Source: Plantago ovata (Eukaryota; Streptophyta; Magnoliopsida; Lamiales; Plantaginaceae). From it: a stretch of 64,000 nucleotides of DNA. Made by a program: the position numbers and the translations under genes. Position 1 is the stretch's first letter. Every line of letters starts with the position of its first letter. Positions 22,195 to 33,272 of the stretch are shown here, piece by piece. Location of the stretch: assembly GCA_028274465.1 (NCBI GenBank), contig CM051456.1, positions 92,180,753 through 92,244,752 on the forward strand, given 5' to 3'. The notes beneath the pieces are model-generated. The model had not been told where the DNA came from. It made no database searches and saw nothing but the letters and a program-made list of their open reading frames with translations.

Positions 22195-24099
22195 TACCCC
22201 ATGGTTTGGCCTCGGTCGGCTGAGTATGCTGCTTGTGATTTATTGGGCCTCCTTTGTGAGCATCATAGGTGGTCATCAGGTCTTCTGGTAGGTGTAGTAG
22301 TTCGATTTATACGCCGAACAGGAGCAACTCCTCTATCAGAGTCATCATTGCCCGTATGGCCTTCATTGTCACTACTATCACGCACATCCTCACTAGTAGA
22401 GTTGTAGTGGCAGGTAGAATTCTCAAGAGTGGCCGCCGCTGTTATGGAATCCTCCATCCTGAAGCCCTCCAATAGGATGTGAACTGTTGAAGGGGAAAGG
22501 GCAGTGGTATCAGGACCTCCATCTCCAACGATTTACACCACGAGAAGGTTACAGTAAGCTGCTCGGACACTCAGAAGTCTTCTTCCTTTTTCTCCAATTT
22601 CGACCACAGTCTCCACTGTTGCTCCGCCCGATGTCAATATGATGTTCACTTCAGAGGTTGGCAAAGGGCGCCCCAACGAGGGACTGGGTACCCATGTCGT
22701 TACGTTTTGGAACCAAGCTAGCGCTTCGGAACCTTCTAGCAACTGCGAACTCAAGATCAAACCCGTCGCTGCTAGAATGTCCCGGTGCCTTCCTGTTCAC
22801 TCGAACTCTGTAGTCCTCGTGACGGAGTGCTGACATAATAGTGGTTTCTAACCCTTCGGTGGTGCATGAATAGGCATAGGAGTCCTTACTCCATGTGTAC
22901 TCTAGCTCCTTCTCTTGGTTAATCCACGACGTTGTTGCCAAACCCCTTGGCTCGAACGCACATCTAGCGAGATCACCTTCCTTGACATGGTTCTTCACAG
23001 CAATCATACGGGAATGCTCCCTTCCCTTAGTATGGTACCTACAAACAGCGATTAGCACCTCGTACGACTCAAAACAGACTCAAATATATATGCTAGTGTA
23101 AAAGCGAGACACACAAGTGATAAATTCAACAATCGAACTCCCCAAACCGCAATGTCTAGCCTAGCTACTTCATCATGCAACATATCAACGTAACTACTAC
23201 ATGCAATACATCACAACATGCTCTTACTAGACAACCAATATCTTTGATAACAAAGCTCAATTTAAACCATAGCAGCGCAAAAATTCCACCAGCATAAATC
23301 CTCATTCTCAACTAATAAGCATTCTATCGTCAAATCCACCTACATTTACTCCAATAAACATATCATTATGCTAGAAATCAAAGATAAAGACATAATGCAT
23401 AACAAGATATATCATCTAATAGCAAAATACCCAAATCAACAATTAAAGCAAAATTGAGCATGCAATTGATAGTAAATAACATGTCTAATCATAATAACAA
23501 CATACCCATGCATCAAACAAGCATAATTGAAGCTCAAATTAGAAAACCCCAAATTCGAAAATTAGGGTTCTTAAAGATGATACCTCAGATCTGCAAATCT
23601 AACGAATTAGGATGAAATCTGATCGGTTAGGATGATAGATCATGTAATAGGCTTCGAATTAAGCTAAAGAACACTCAATTTGGTCAAGAAACGAAGAAGT
23701 TATGAAGATTTAGAAGCAAAATCGCACTTTTCGGGTTTTTTGGGAGTATGGATGAAGAAAAATGAAGAAAATAATGATTTGGGGTTGAAATCCGCGTTTT
23801 TTAAGATCTGGGACTGTGGGGCGGTTCGCCCCGTGCTCCCCAATGCGGGGAGACGGGTCCCGATGTCAGAAAATGCGGTTTTAATCCCGAAACTAATTTT
23901 TTTTTCAAAAAACCACTCGAAAAATCTCACTCGAACAAAAGCATATACGACGCACATAAGAACAAATTCGCATATGAGAAGCAAATAGTTCAAGAATGAA
24001 ATGCATGCAGAAAAGCAGTAAAGAAAGCGATAAAAAATTCCGGGTTGCCTCCCGGATAGCGTCATTGTTTTAAGTCTTTGACTCGACTCCTGTCTGCGC
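22195..24099 (-). other. Gene-like module downstream of gag-PR, element E (exon-intron-exon)
   Basis: Sense order, right to left: GC palindromes (23815-23880), a C/T-rich leader, then a splice donor ATCTGAG|GTATC at 23584/23583 and an acceptor TTTGTAG|GTACC at 23039/23038, giving an intron-like block of 545 bp. The following frame (stop near 22651) includes ATTSWINQEKELEYTW and DSYAYSCTTEG. A second frame ends in RAAYCNLLVV near 22533, and a short acidic ORF lies at 22263-22472 (SEDVRDSSDNEGHTGNDD). D and I have homologous modules. I recognise no known domain. It could be a captured host gene fragment or a lineage-specific accessory ORF. Confidence 0.6.
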
Positions 24100-26126
24100 C
24101 TATCTCCTCTTTTTGCGGGTACTAGGCTTCCCCTTCATTGATCTCCTTTCCATGCCACGAACCTGTGAATAAGAAAGAATATAGGCTGCAAGACCACAAT
24201 AGTGAGTAATAATATCTGGCGGTTCTGGTGGATCAGGTATGGCTTGTAATACGTGTTGTTTGCCATCCACCTCGATGGTGCAAGTTCTTTGGTAGATGTC
24301 CATCACGGAGCGTAGCTTGGTCAAGAATGTTTGCCCTAAGAGTATGACATCCCCCGTCCCAGGTGCAGATGCCGGCATAACTACGAAATTGGTGTAAATA
24401 GATGCTTCACCAATCTTGACCAACACATTTTTTACAACTCCATCGGGTCTCATAAAGGATCCATCCGCCAGTCGCACAATAGCCCTTTCCTCAGATAGTT
24501 TTCCAAGGTTACTCTTTTCAAACACATTCAAAGGAATTATGTTTGAGTAGGATCCCGTGTCTAGTGTGGCACGGACATCTTCAAGCTCACCAATTCCTAC
24601 CTTAACATCGAAACTTTTAGGGAGTGGTTCGGGATCCTCTTGCTCCTCATTACTTGTGTCAGAACCAAGGTTTTCCTCTTCTTCCTCAGCCTGTAGAAGT
24701 TCTTCCTTCATGCAACACTCGCACCTAACGACCTTCTCAGTGTTGCCTTGTTCCTTACTTGCTCTTCGGTCGATCAACTCTTGCATCTTTTGATGGGCTA
24801 GCCTAGTGCTCTCTTCCAACTTATCAAGCCTTGCCCTAGTCTTCTCAGAATCTTCCTCATAACGTTTGAGAAAACTTTGTGTGTGATCAACCATCTTCTG
24901 CAAGTTCTCCATCAGTAGAGCCGTCTTCGACTTCGGTGGCTCTTTCGGAGCGGGATTTTCGCAGTGATCATTACCATAGTTCAGCCTACTACGGTCTTGG
25001 TTAGGTCCATAAGTTTGGTTAGTCGGTGCATATCCTTGATTGTTACGGTATCCTCTTCTCCAAAATCCACCTCGAGGATTTCTACCGTCTTGTCCGTAGC
25101 TAACTTCTTGAGTACCAAACTCCGTAGCGAAGGCTTCTTCTTCGCCTCCTCGAGCCCAGTTGCCATCTTCGTATGCCAACTCCGATCTACACATATGAGC
25201 CCCATGCCCATAGTTGTTGCATATTCGGCATACTTCGTTCGAAACAGTTGTTCCGGTGGCGCTCTTGAGGACTTGTTTCAATTCGTTGGTAAAGGACTCG
25301 AATTGATCCCCATTCCCCCTATACATAGGGGCTTCTTGAGTCGGTGGAGCTTCAGGTCCACGTCTCCTAACCATTGCTCTTAGGTCCTTGAACTGCGAAC
25401 CCTTAGCAAGCCTTTCGAAAACAGCCCAGACGGCTTCTGCGGTTTCCTCCCAAATATTGCCTCGGCATTGGAAATCCACCACTTGTTGGTTCTCGAAGGT
25501 TAGTCCATTGTAGAAGTGTTGGACTAGTCGGAAAGTTCAAAACCATGGTGAGGGCACTTGTTCGTGAGATCTTGGAACCTCTCGAATGCGGTGTAGATGG
25601 TCTCATCATAGTCCTGCTTGAATCCAGTGATTTGCGCCTTTAGCACGGTAGTCAGAGTGTGTGGGAAGTATTTCTCCATGAAAGCTGAAAAAACCTTTTC
25701 CCAAGTGTCCAGCGAGCCTGCTAGAAGAGAACTCAGCCATGACTTGGCTCTGTCGCCAAGTCCCATTGCAAAAACCTTCATCCTTAACTCATCCGTTGTT
25801 ATGTCAGCTCCGGGTCGTGGGAGTTGGTTGACGAAATCATCGATATCGTTCAAGTACCCCATCACATCTTCCCTTGATAAGCCATAGAACCTCGAAAGTT
25901 GTTGGAATGCGTGGTTCTTGATTTCCAGGTCTCGGGTTGCGGGCGAAAGAACAATCGCCGGTCGCCTCATACGATCCTTGGTGGGTTGTACCCATGCCTT
26001 CAGTGGTCTAGCTTCTGCCATTCCGTCGATTTCCTTTGAAAGGAGTCGCCTTCTTTGGTGGTAGACTCTATCGATCTCAGCAATTGAATCAGCAAGCGGT
26101 ATTCCTGCAGAACGTGTATGCGGCAT
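24100..26126 (-). pseudogene. Gag-protease gene of element E (frameshifted)
   Basis: ATG at 26124-26126 (MPHTRSAGIPLADSIAEID). About 20 codons are missing after HQRRRLL compared with D and I. A one-base loss near 25525 turns the conserved SDLVQ segment into a stop. The rest is open from 25482 to 24100: zinc knuckle CRICNNYGHGAHMC, a Gly/Arg-rich linker, a coiled-coil-like stretch (MVDHTQSFLKRYEEDSEKTR), and an aspartic protease with LDTGSYSN and VILLGQTFL. The frame ends in a basic tail (GKPSTRKKRR). No RT follows. Confidence 0.87.
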
Positions 26127-26267
26127 ACACAATCTGTGACAGACTAGGAAAGGTGATTAGAAACAAATAGGAAAGCAGAGAAAGATTTAAAAGGAAAACT
26201 AAAACTAAAAGAATTAGGAATCTAAAGCTGTAAATATAAACAAATTAAATAGAAAAAAGGAGTATAG

Positions 26268-26285
26268 TCCCCGGCAACGGCGCCA
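26268..26285 (-). other. Primer binding site of element E
   Basis: Perfect complement of TGGCGCCGTTGCCGGGGA, three bases from the LTR edge at 26289. Confidence 0.95.
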
Positions 26286-26288
26286 ATT

Positions 26289-27529
26289 TGATGAATGTGT
26301 CAAGGTCAATCAAATAAATTTGTTATTTAGCCAAAGGCAATCCACAACTACAACGAAAACCGTAGTGTAGTAGTAGAATGACTCGAGTGTCGCTCTCTCA
26401 GGACTATACTAGCTTTATCAAATCTAATTAAGAATATAAAACAGCAAATAGAAAGCAATAGGGGTTTTCAAGCAGATAATGGAGGTTGGTGATAGTATGG
26501 TCCTTCTTAACATAATGGGTCGATAATCATGCATAAATTCCTCGGTCTTGCATAGAGATCTTTGAATCAATCTTATGTCCTTGTTGCAAGTATTAAGCAC
26601 TACGAAGATAATATGGGTCTGACTCATCAACAACTAACGTCCTAATGTGTTCCGTAATTATTCAACACTACGAAGATAATTGGTCTGATAGGTTGACAAG
26701 TGTCCATGTGTGCATAATAATCAATACAACATACGAGAATTTTGGTGTTCAACTGATCAACGAAATAAAGCAATGACACGGAGTATAATGCGCGATATAG
26801 CCATTAGCATGATTATCTTCCCTCGCTAAGAATTCACATACTACCACCAACGATAAATTTAGCTACTCATAGGCATGCAATCAATAGCAATCATAGAAGA
26901 AAACATATTGAAAGAATATAAAATAAGTAGATAAAAGTTGTAAGATACAAAGTTACCGAAGGTTGTCAATCTCCGGATGATTGCGATCCTACGCGCTCCA
27001 ATCTGCTATGAAAAAGTATCCCCTAAGCTACGGAACTCCCAGGACAGGCTCCGGGAAGTTCCTCCCTAAAACTATAGAGAGAGGTGAGAAAGTAGGCTTG
27101 GAAAGATATGATTTTCGGAGAGAAAACTCGCAACTATATATAGGCCCGAAATTACTCTGGGGCGGTTCGCCCCACAGTGTAAACGCGGAATTTTCGCGTT
27201 TTCGACGCGGTTTTGGATTTCTTCACCTTTTCGGACTCGGTTTATGACTTCTAGTAGCCTTCTAACCTCCAGATTCGGCCCCTAGACTCCAAATCCTATC
27301 CGGAAACCTTCAGATACTCCAAATATGCTTCCGGAACACCAATTCCTTGTAGACTTCAATATAAATGCCCGTAATTCTCCGAATTTCAACCAAAACCTGT
27401 AAAATAAAATCTAAAGGGAAACGTGACACTATTCTAATAAAATGTACTAAAATATAGCTAAATTAACATAGAGGATAGCTAAATTAGGTGAAAAGGACTC
27501 GAATGAAAGTGTAAAATACACATTCATCA
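26289..27529 (-). repeat. 5' LTR of element E
   Basis: 1,241 bp from TGATGAATGTGTCAAGG to ...ACACATTCATCA. A single palindrome unit (GGGGCGGTTCGCCCC, 27158-27172) lies upstream in sense of TATATATAG near 27135. Confidence 0.93.
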
Positions 27530-28481
27530 CTATGGTAATGATCACTGCGAAAACCCCGCTCCGAAAGAGCCACCGAAGTCGAAGTCGGCTCAACTGATGG
27601 AGAACTTGCAAAAGATGGTTGATCACACCCAAAGTTTTCTCAAACGTTATGAAGAAGATTCTGAGAAGATTAGAGCGAGACTTGATAGGTTGGAAGAGAG
27701 CACTAGGCTTGCCCATCAAAAGATGCAAGAGTTGATCGACCGAGGAGCAAGTAGGGAGCAAGGCAAGCTGCCAAGAAACACTGAGAAGTCGAATTCCATT
27801 ACCTTGGCGGGTGATCTACCTGTTGAAATCACCATCAAGAAGGTTACTAAGTGCGAGTGTTGCAAGGGGGAAGTACTCCCACAGGCTAAGGAAGAAGAGA
27901 AGGACCTTGGTTCTGACGAGAGTGAAGAGGAGCAAGAGGATCCCGAGCCACTCCCTAAAAGTTTCGATGTTAAGGTCGGGATTGGTGAGCTTGAAAATGT
28001 CCGTGCTACACTAGACACGGGATTCTACTCTAACGTACTCCCTTTGAATGTGTTTGAGAAGAGTAGCCTTGGAAAACTATCTGAGCATAGGGCTATTGTG
28101 CAACTGACGGATGGATCCTTTGTGAGACCCGAAGGCGTTGTGAAAAAGGTGTTGGTCAAGATTGGTGAAGCTTCTGTATATACCAATTTTGTAGTTATGC
28201 CAGCGTCTACACCTGGGGCGGGGGATGTCATTCTCTTGGGGCGAACGTTCTTGACTAAGCTACGCTCCGTGATGGACATCTACCATAGAACTTGCACTAT
28301 TGAAGTGGATGGCATGCAACATGTGTTGCAAGCCACATCTGATCCACCTGATCCACCTGATACTTCTTACACTACTCACTATTGTGGTCTTGCAGCCTAT
28401 GTTGTTTCTTATTCACAGGTTCGTGGCATGAGGAGGAGATCCATGAAGGGGAAGTCTAGTACCCTCAAGAAGAAGAGATAG
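27530..28481 (+). pseudogene. Gag C-terminus and protease, element D (continuation after E)
   Basis: Resumes the D gag frame exactly at the E insertion (Y G N D H C E N). It holds the coiled-coil-like segment MVDHTQSFLKRYEEDSEKIR, an acidic spacer and the protease. The active site reads LDTGFYSN, so the usual Ser/Ala after DTG is Phe here; flap and hydrophobic segments (VILLGRTFL) remain. The frame ends at TAG 28479-28481 after GKSSTLKKKR. The protease would cut Gag; with Phe at that site activity is doubtful. Confidence 0.85.
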
Positions 28482-30420
28482 GCGCAAACAGGAGTCGAGT
28501 CAAAGACTTTAAACAATGGCGCTATCCGGGAGGCAACCCGAAGATTTTATCGCTTTCTTTACCGCTTTATTGCATGCATTCATTCTTGAATAATTTGCTT
28601 CTCATATGTGAATTTGTTCATCTCTGTGCCGTATGTGCTTATGTTTGAGTGATATTTTTCGAGTGGTTTTATGAGAAAAAATGGTTTCGGGGATTAAAAA
28701 CCGCGTTTTTGTTGGAGATTTCGTCTCCCCGCATCAGGGGGTGGGGGGTGAATCGCCCCGCACGGGGCGACTCGCCCCACAGTCCCTGATGGTCAAAACG
28801 CGGATCTCCCATTTTTTCAGCTCATTTTCTTCATTCTCTCCACCTTCTTCTCTCCAAAAACCGAATTTTGCGATTTTAGCTTCAAAACTTCATAACTTCT
28901 TCAATTCTTCACCAAATCTAGTGGTCTTTAGCTTCAATCGAAGCCTATTACGTGATCTATCTTTTCATCCGAACAGATTTCACCCTAGTGCATTAGTTTT
29001 TCAGATCTGAGGTATCTTCTTATGAACCCTAATTTTCAAATTTGGGGGTTTTCTAATTTGAGCTTCAATTATGCTTATATGATGCATGGGTAGGTTGTTT
29101 GTGTGATTAGAAGCATTATTTACTATCAATTGCATGCTCAATTATGCTTGGATTGTTGACTTGGGAATTTTGCTACAAGATGATATATCTTGTTATGCAA
29201 TATGACATTATCTTTGATTCATACATATGATTGTGCTTATTGATGTAATGATGATAGATTTGATGGTAGAATGCATAATTATTGAGTATGAGGATTTATG
29301 ATGTTAGAATTTTTCGCTTCTATGGTATGAATTGAGCCTTGTTATTTAGGGTATTGGTTGTCTAGCAAGAGCATAATGTGATGTATTGCATGTAGTAGTT
29401 ACATTGGTATGTTGCATGTTGAAGGAGCTAGGCTAGACATAAAGGATTTGGGGAGCTCGATTGTGGCTAGACACTTGTGTGTTTCGTTCTTACACTAGCA
29501 TATGCATGAGTCAGTTTTGTGTCATACGAGGTACTAACTGTTACTTGTAGGAACCATGCCAAGGGAAAGGAGCATTCACGTATGATTACTATAAAGTATT
29601 GGAGGGGGGTCGATTACAACCATGTCAAGGAGAGTGATCTCGTTAGAAGTGCGTTCGAGGCACGGGCTCTTGCAACAACGTCGTGGATTACCCAAGAGGA
29701 GGAGCTAGAGTACACTTGGAGTAAGGACTCCTATGCCTATTCATGCACCACCGAAGGGACAGAAACAATTATTACGTCAGCAATCCATCACAAGGACTGC
29801 AAAGTTTGAGTGAACGGGAAGGCACCGGGACAATCTTTCCGCGACGGATTCAATCTTGAGTTCGCAGTTGCTAGAAGGTTCCGAAGCGCTAGCTTGGTTC
29901 CAAAACATAATGACATGGGTGCCCGGCCCCTCTTGGGGGTACCCCTTGACTTCCTCTAAAGGGAGCATCATATAGACATCGGAAGCATCAACTGTAGAGA
30001 ATGTGGTCGACATAGGAAAAAATGGAAAACAACCTCTGAATATCCGAGCAGCTTGCTGTAACCTCCACGGGGTGTAAACATTGGAGAGGGAGGCTCTGAT
30101 ACCACTGCCCTTTCCCCTTCAACAGTTCACAACCTATTGGAGAGATACCGGGTGGAAGATTCCATAACAGAGGCGGCCAATCTTGAAGATTCTCTTCGAC
30201 ACTGCAACTCTACTAGTGAGGATGTGCGTGACAGTAGTAACAATGAAGACAATAGGGACGATGATGATACAGATGGTTGAGTTGGTCCTATCCGATCTAT
30301 TAATGAAACTACCGCCACTACCACAAGCCCCGATGATCACATATAAGGCTCCCAGAGCAGTCCCAATAACTCACAAGCAACACACTCAGCCAACCGAGGC
30401 CAAACCATGCGGTAACATCT
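28482..30420 (+). other. Gene-like module downstream of gag-PR, element D (exon-intron-exon)
   Basis: GC palindromes at 28728-28785 are followed by a pyrimidine-rich leader, a donor ATCTGAG|GTATC (29011/29012) and an acceptor TACTTGTAG|GAACC (29550/29551), giving a 539-bp intron-like block. Downstream frames carry ATTSWITQEEELEYTW, DSYAYSCTTEG (to about 29809), a segment ending in RAACCNLHGV near 30077, and an acidic ORF (SEDVRDSSNNEDN) near 30140-30280. Stops and shifts break it, more so than in E. Position 30093-30104 matches GCTCTGATACCA. Function unknown. Confidence 0.6.
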
Positions 30421-30932
30421 AGTATCACATCTTATTTCCTCATTTTCCTACTGCTAGGGACTAGCGTTAATTTCATGAGGGGGGATGGGATTTAAGTGAT
30501 CTAGTGTTGTTAGTTTGGGGCATGACATTGGTAGGCTGAGTATAGTACCTTGCATGATTTATCCGTTTGCATTTGCATTTGCACGTTTACTGCTTTCTTA
30601 GTTTTTTAGGTTGCATTCACTACATTCATCCTAGGATAGTCTTGCATGTTTTATATGGAGTTTATTGCCGAATTTTTTGAACTTTTTTATTGGGTAAATT
30701 AACTAACTATGCCATTAATCATATGCTTCATCTCTATGAATTTGTTTGAGGTTTTTCTCGCTTGGCTTGTCACATTTATGTATTGCACTTAGTTAAGCTT
30801 GGTAGTCTCGACATCACTTAGTGATGTTTCCTCTACTGCGGTTCACGAAGGCCTTTATAATAGGATGATGCATGTTAGGGTCTTATGGTTGTTTTCCCGA
30901 GTAATTATGTACCTAAGAGGCAACAAGTCTTC
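30421..30932 (+). repeat. First, truncated copy of the D 3' untranslated region
   Basis: From about 30483 it duplicates the sequence beginning at 31828 (GGGATTTAAGTGATCTAGTG). It stops at CAACAAGTCTTC, where LTR sequence begins; CTTC (30929-30932) is common to both partners. Confidence 0.85.
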
Positions 30933-31821
30933 GCCCCACACAAATTCGAACACTATACATAGTTGCTCAGTTTTTCTCTGTTTTTCATACTTTTCCATAC
31001 CTTCTCTCTCACCTTTCTCTGTAGTTTTAGGTAGGAACTTCCCAGAGCCTGTTCTGGGGGTTCGTAGCTTAGGAGACACTTTTTCATAGCAGATTAGAGC
31101 TTGTAAGATCGCGATTCTTCGGAGACTGACAACCTTCGGTAACATTGTACCTTACAGTTTTTCTACTTATTTTTATATATCTTTCAACATGTTTTCTTCT
31201 ATGATTTCTGTTGATTGCATGACAACTATGAGTAGCTAAACTTCTCGTTGGTGGTAGTATGTGAATTCTTAGCGAAGGGTTGATAATTATGCTAATGGCT
31301 ATATCGCGCATTATACTCCATGTTATTGCTTTATTTCTTTGATCTAGCAGAATCTCTATCTTCGTATTGTTGATTAATTATTGCACACAATTGGACACTA
31401 GTCTTTGACCTATCAGAATCTATATCTTCGTAGTGTTGAATAATTACGGAACACAATTGGACAATAGTGTTTGACTTATCAGAATCTATACCTTCGTAGT
31501 GTTTGATAATTACAACAGGACAATTTATTGATCAAAGATCTCCATGCAAGACCGAGGAATTTACGCATGATTATTAACCCGTTATGCTTTGAAGGACCAT
31601 ACTATCACCAATCCCCATTATCTGTTAGAAAACCTTTGCTATACCGTCTGCTGTTTTTATATTCTTTAATTAAATTAGATAAAGCTAGTTATAGTCCTTA
31701 GAGAACGACACTCGAGGTCATTCTACTGCTACACTACGGTTTTCGTTGTAGTTGTAAATTGCCTTTGGCTAAATAACAAATTTATTTGACCGATCCGGAA
31801 CCGAAAAATCCGCGTTCGTCA
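30929..31821 (+). repeat. Internal partial LTR of element D
   Basis: About 893 bp. It corresponds to the LTR from the TTCGCCCCACACAAATTCG palindrome to the end (...CGCGTTCGTCA) and is followed by AATTGG, the first bases of the leader and primer site. It lacks the U3 part upstream of the TATA box. Confidence 0.88.
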
Positions 31822-31827
31822 AATTGG

Positions 31828-33272
31828 ATGGGATTTAAGTGATCTAGTGTTGTTAGTTTGGAGCTTGACATTGGTAGGCTGAGTATAGTATCTAGCATGA
31901 TTTATTCGTTTGCATTTGCATTTGCACGTTTACTGCTTTCTTAATTTTTTAGGTTGCATTCACTACATTCATCCTAGGATAGTCTTGCATGTTTTATATG
32001 GAGTTTATTGCCGAAGTTTTTGAACTTTTTTATTGGGTAAATTAACTAACTATGCCATTAATCATATGCTTCATCTCTATGAATTTGTTTGAGGTTTTTC
32101 TCGCTTGGCTTGTCACATTTATGTATTGCACTTAGTTAAGCTTGGTAGTCTCGACATCACTTAGTGATGTTTCCTCTACTGCGGTTCACGAAGGCCTTTA
32201 TAATAGGATGATGCATGTTAGGGTCTTATGGTTGTTTTCCCGAGTAATTATGTACCTAAGAGGCAACAAGTCTTCACCATGCTTTGAGATTGCTGAATGC
32301 CTAGGAAGGAGGTAGTGTGAGGTTGTGTGATCCTTTGTTTATAACCTATTCTTCCGAATAGGTTTGGGGAGGGATTTACACCATCATTAGACTTGTTTTC
32401 GTTTTTCATTTCCGTGTTGTGAGTTTATTTTTCCTTTTCCGTAAATTTTGTACTCCAACCTATTCTTTCGAATAGGTTTGGTGAAGTCGTGTGAGTCATT
32501 TTGTTTCTCTTTTTGTGGTGCTACTGCTGGCTAAAAAAAAAATCGAAAAAAAGGAAAAGAAAATTCCAGGAAAAAAGAAAAAAAGAAACTGGAAAGAAAA
32601 AACAAAAGAGAAAAACAAAAAGACCTCAAAAAAGCATAGAAGGGTCCAAAAAAGAAAGCCAAATAGCAGTTCAGCAAAGTGTTGAGTCTCATTTTCCAAT
32701 TCTTGTAACGTTCGTAATCGTGTTGTAATCTTCTATTTTTTGTCTTTTGTTTTTTAGTGTCATCTGTTCTAGACCACCCTCGTCCTGCCATTCAGGAAGT
32801 GGTGAATAGCTTAAGACTTTGCTTGAGAGACGGGTAGAATAGGGGAGTGTTATCTTTTATAGGGAACCCTCCTTCGTTTGATGAGAGCCAGTACTGGTTC
32901 GACCTCTTTGAGGAAAAGTCTTAACATGGTGAACAACAGTAAGTCCTCAGTTTCATAGGCAAGGGGCAACCATTCATATCTTAGCATGTTTTCATTACGT
33001 CGTCACTGACTAGGTCCAGGTAGAGAATGATACGAGAGACTATCTTGTCTTGACATAAGTGCTTATGTGGATGTGTATGAGTCAATCGAGGCATTCTTCA
33101 ACCTATATTCATGTTTTGATTTATATGGTTTTTGTTCATATGTTATTTGATAGATTCAGTAGATTAGTTTATTTTATTTGGCATGAGACTCCATTTTATG
33201 TGTTGCATTGTTTTTTGCATTAGAGTCTAGCTTAGTTGCTTGAGGACAAGCAAAGGTTCGGTTTGGGGAGTT
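31828..33272 (+). other. Second, complete copy of the D 3' untranslated region
   Basis: Starts directly after AATTGG. Contains twin hairpins at 32343-32478, a purine-rich tract (about 32532-32660) and the polypurine tract GGTTTGGGGAGTT (33260-33272) next to the 3' LTR. No gene supported. Confidence 0.85.
32343..32478 (+). other. Twin conserved hairpins, element D
   Basis: Arms AACCTATTC and GAATAGGTT at 32343-32364 (loop TTCC) and 32457-32478 (loop TTTC); spacing 114 bp. This is the sense strand. Confidence 0.75.

Larger units (their letters stand above)
19447..27529 (-). mobile_element. Element E: non-autonomous Athila-type gag-PR element, no target duplication
   Basis: 8,083 bp on the minus strand, inserted in the gag of D. 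LTRs 19447-20708 and 26289-27529 are about 99% alike by eye. Flanks are CTTAA on the left and CTATG on the right; joining them restores the D gag reading without any duplicated base. It has a perfect primer site, gag-PR, an intron-bearing gene-like module and the shared 3' region, but no RT or integrase. Confidence 0.92.

Noticed and set aside
22201..23101. Plus-strand ORFs over the module of element E
   Set aside because: The element and its homologues in D and I are in the other orientation; conserved peptides read only on the element's sense strand.
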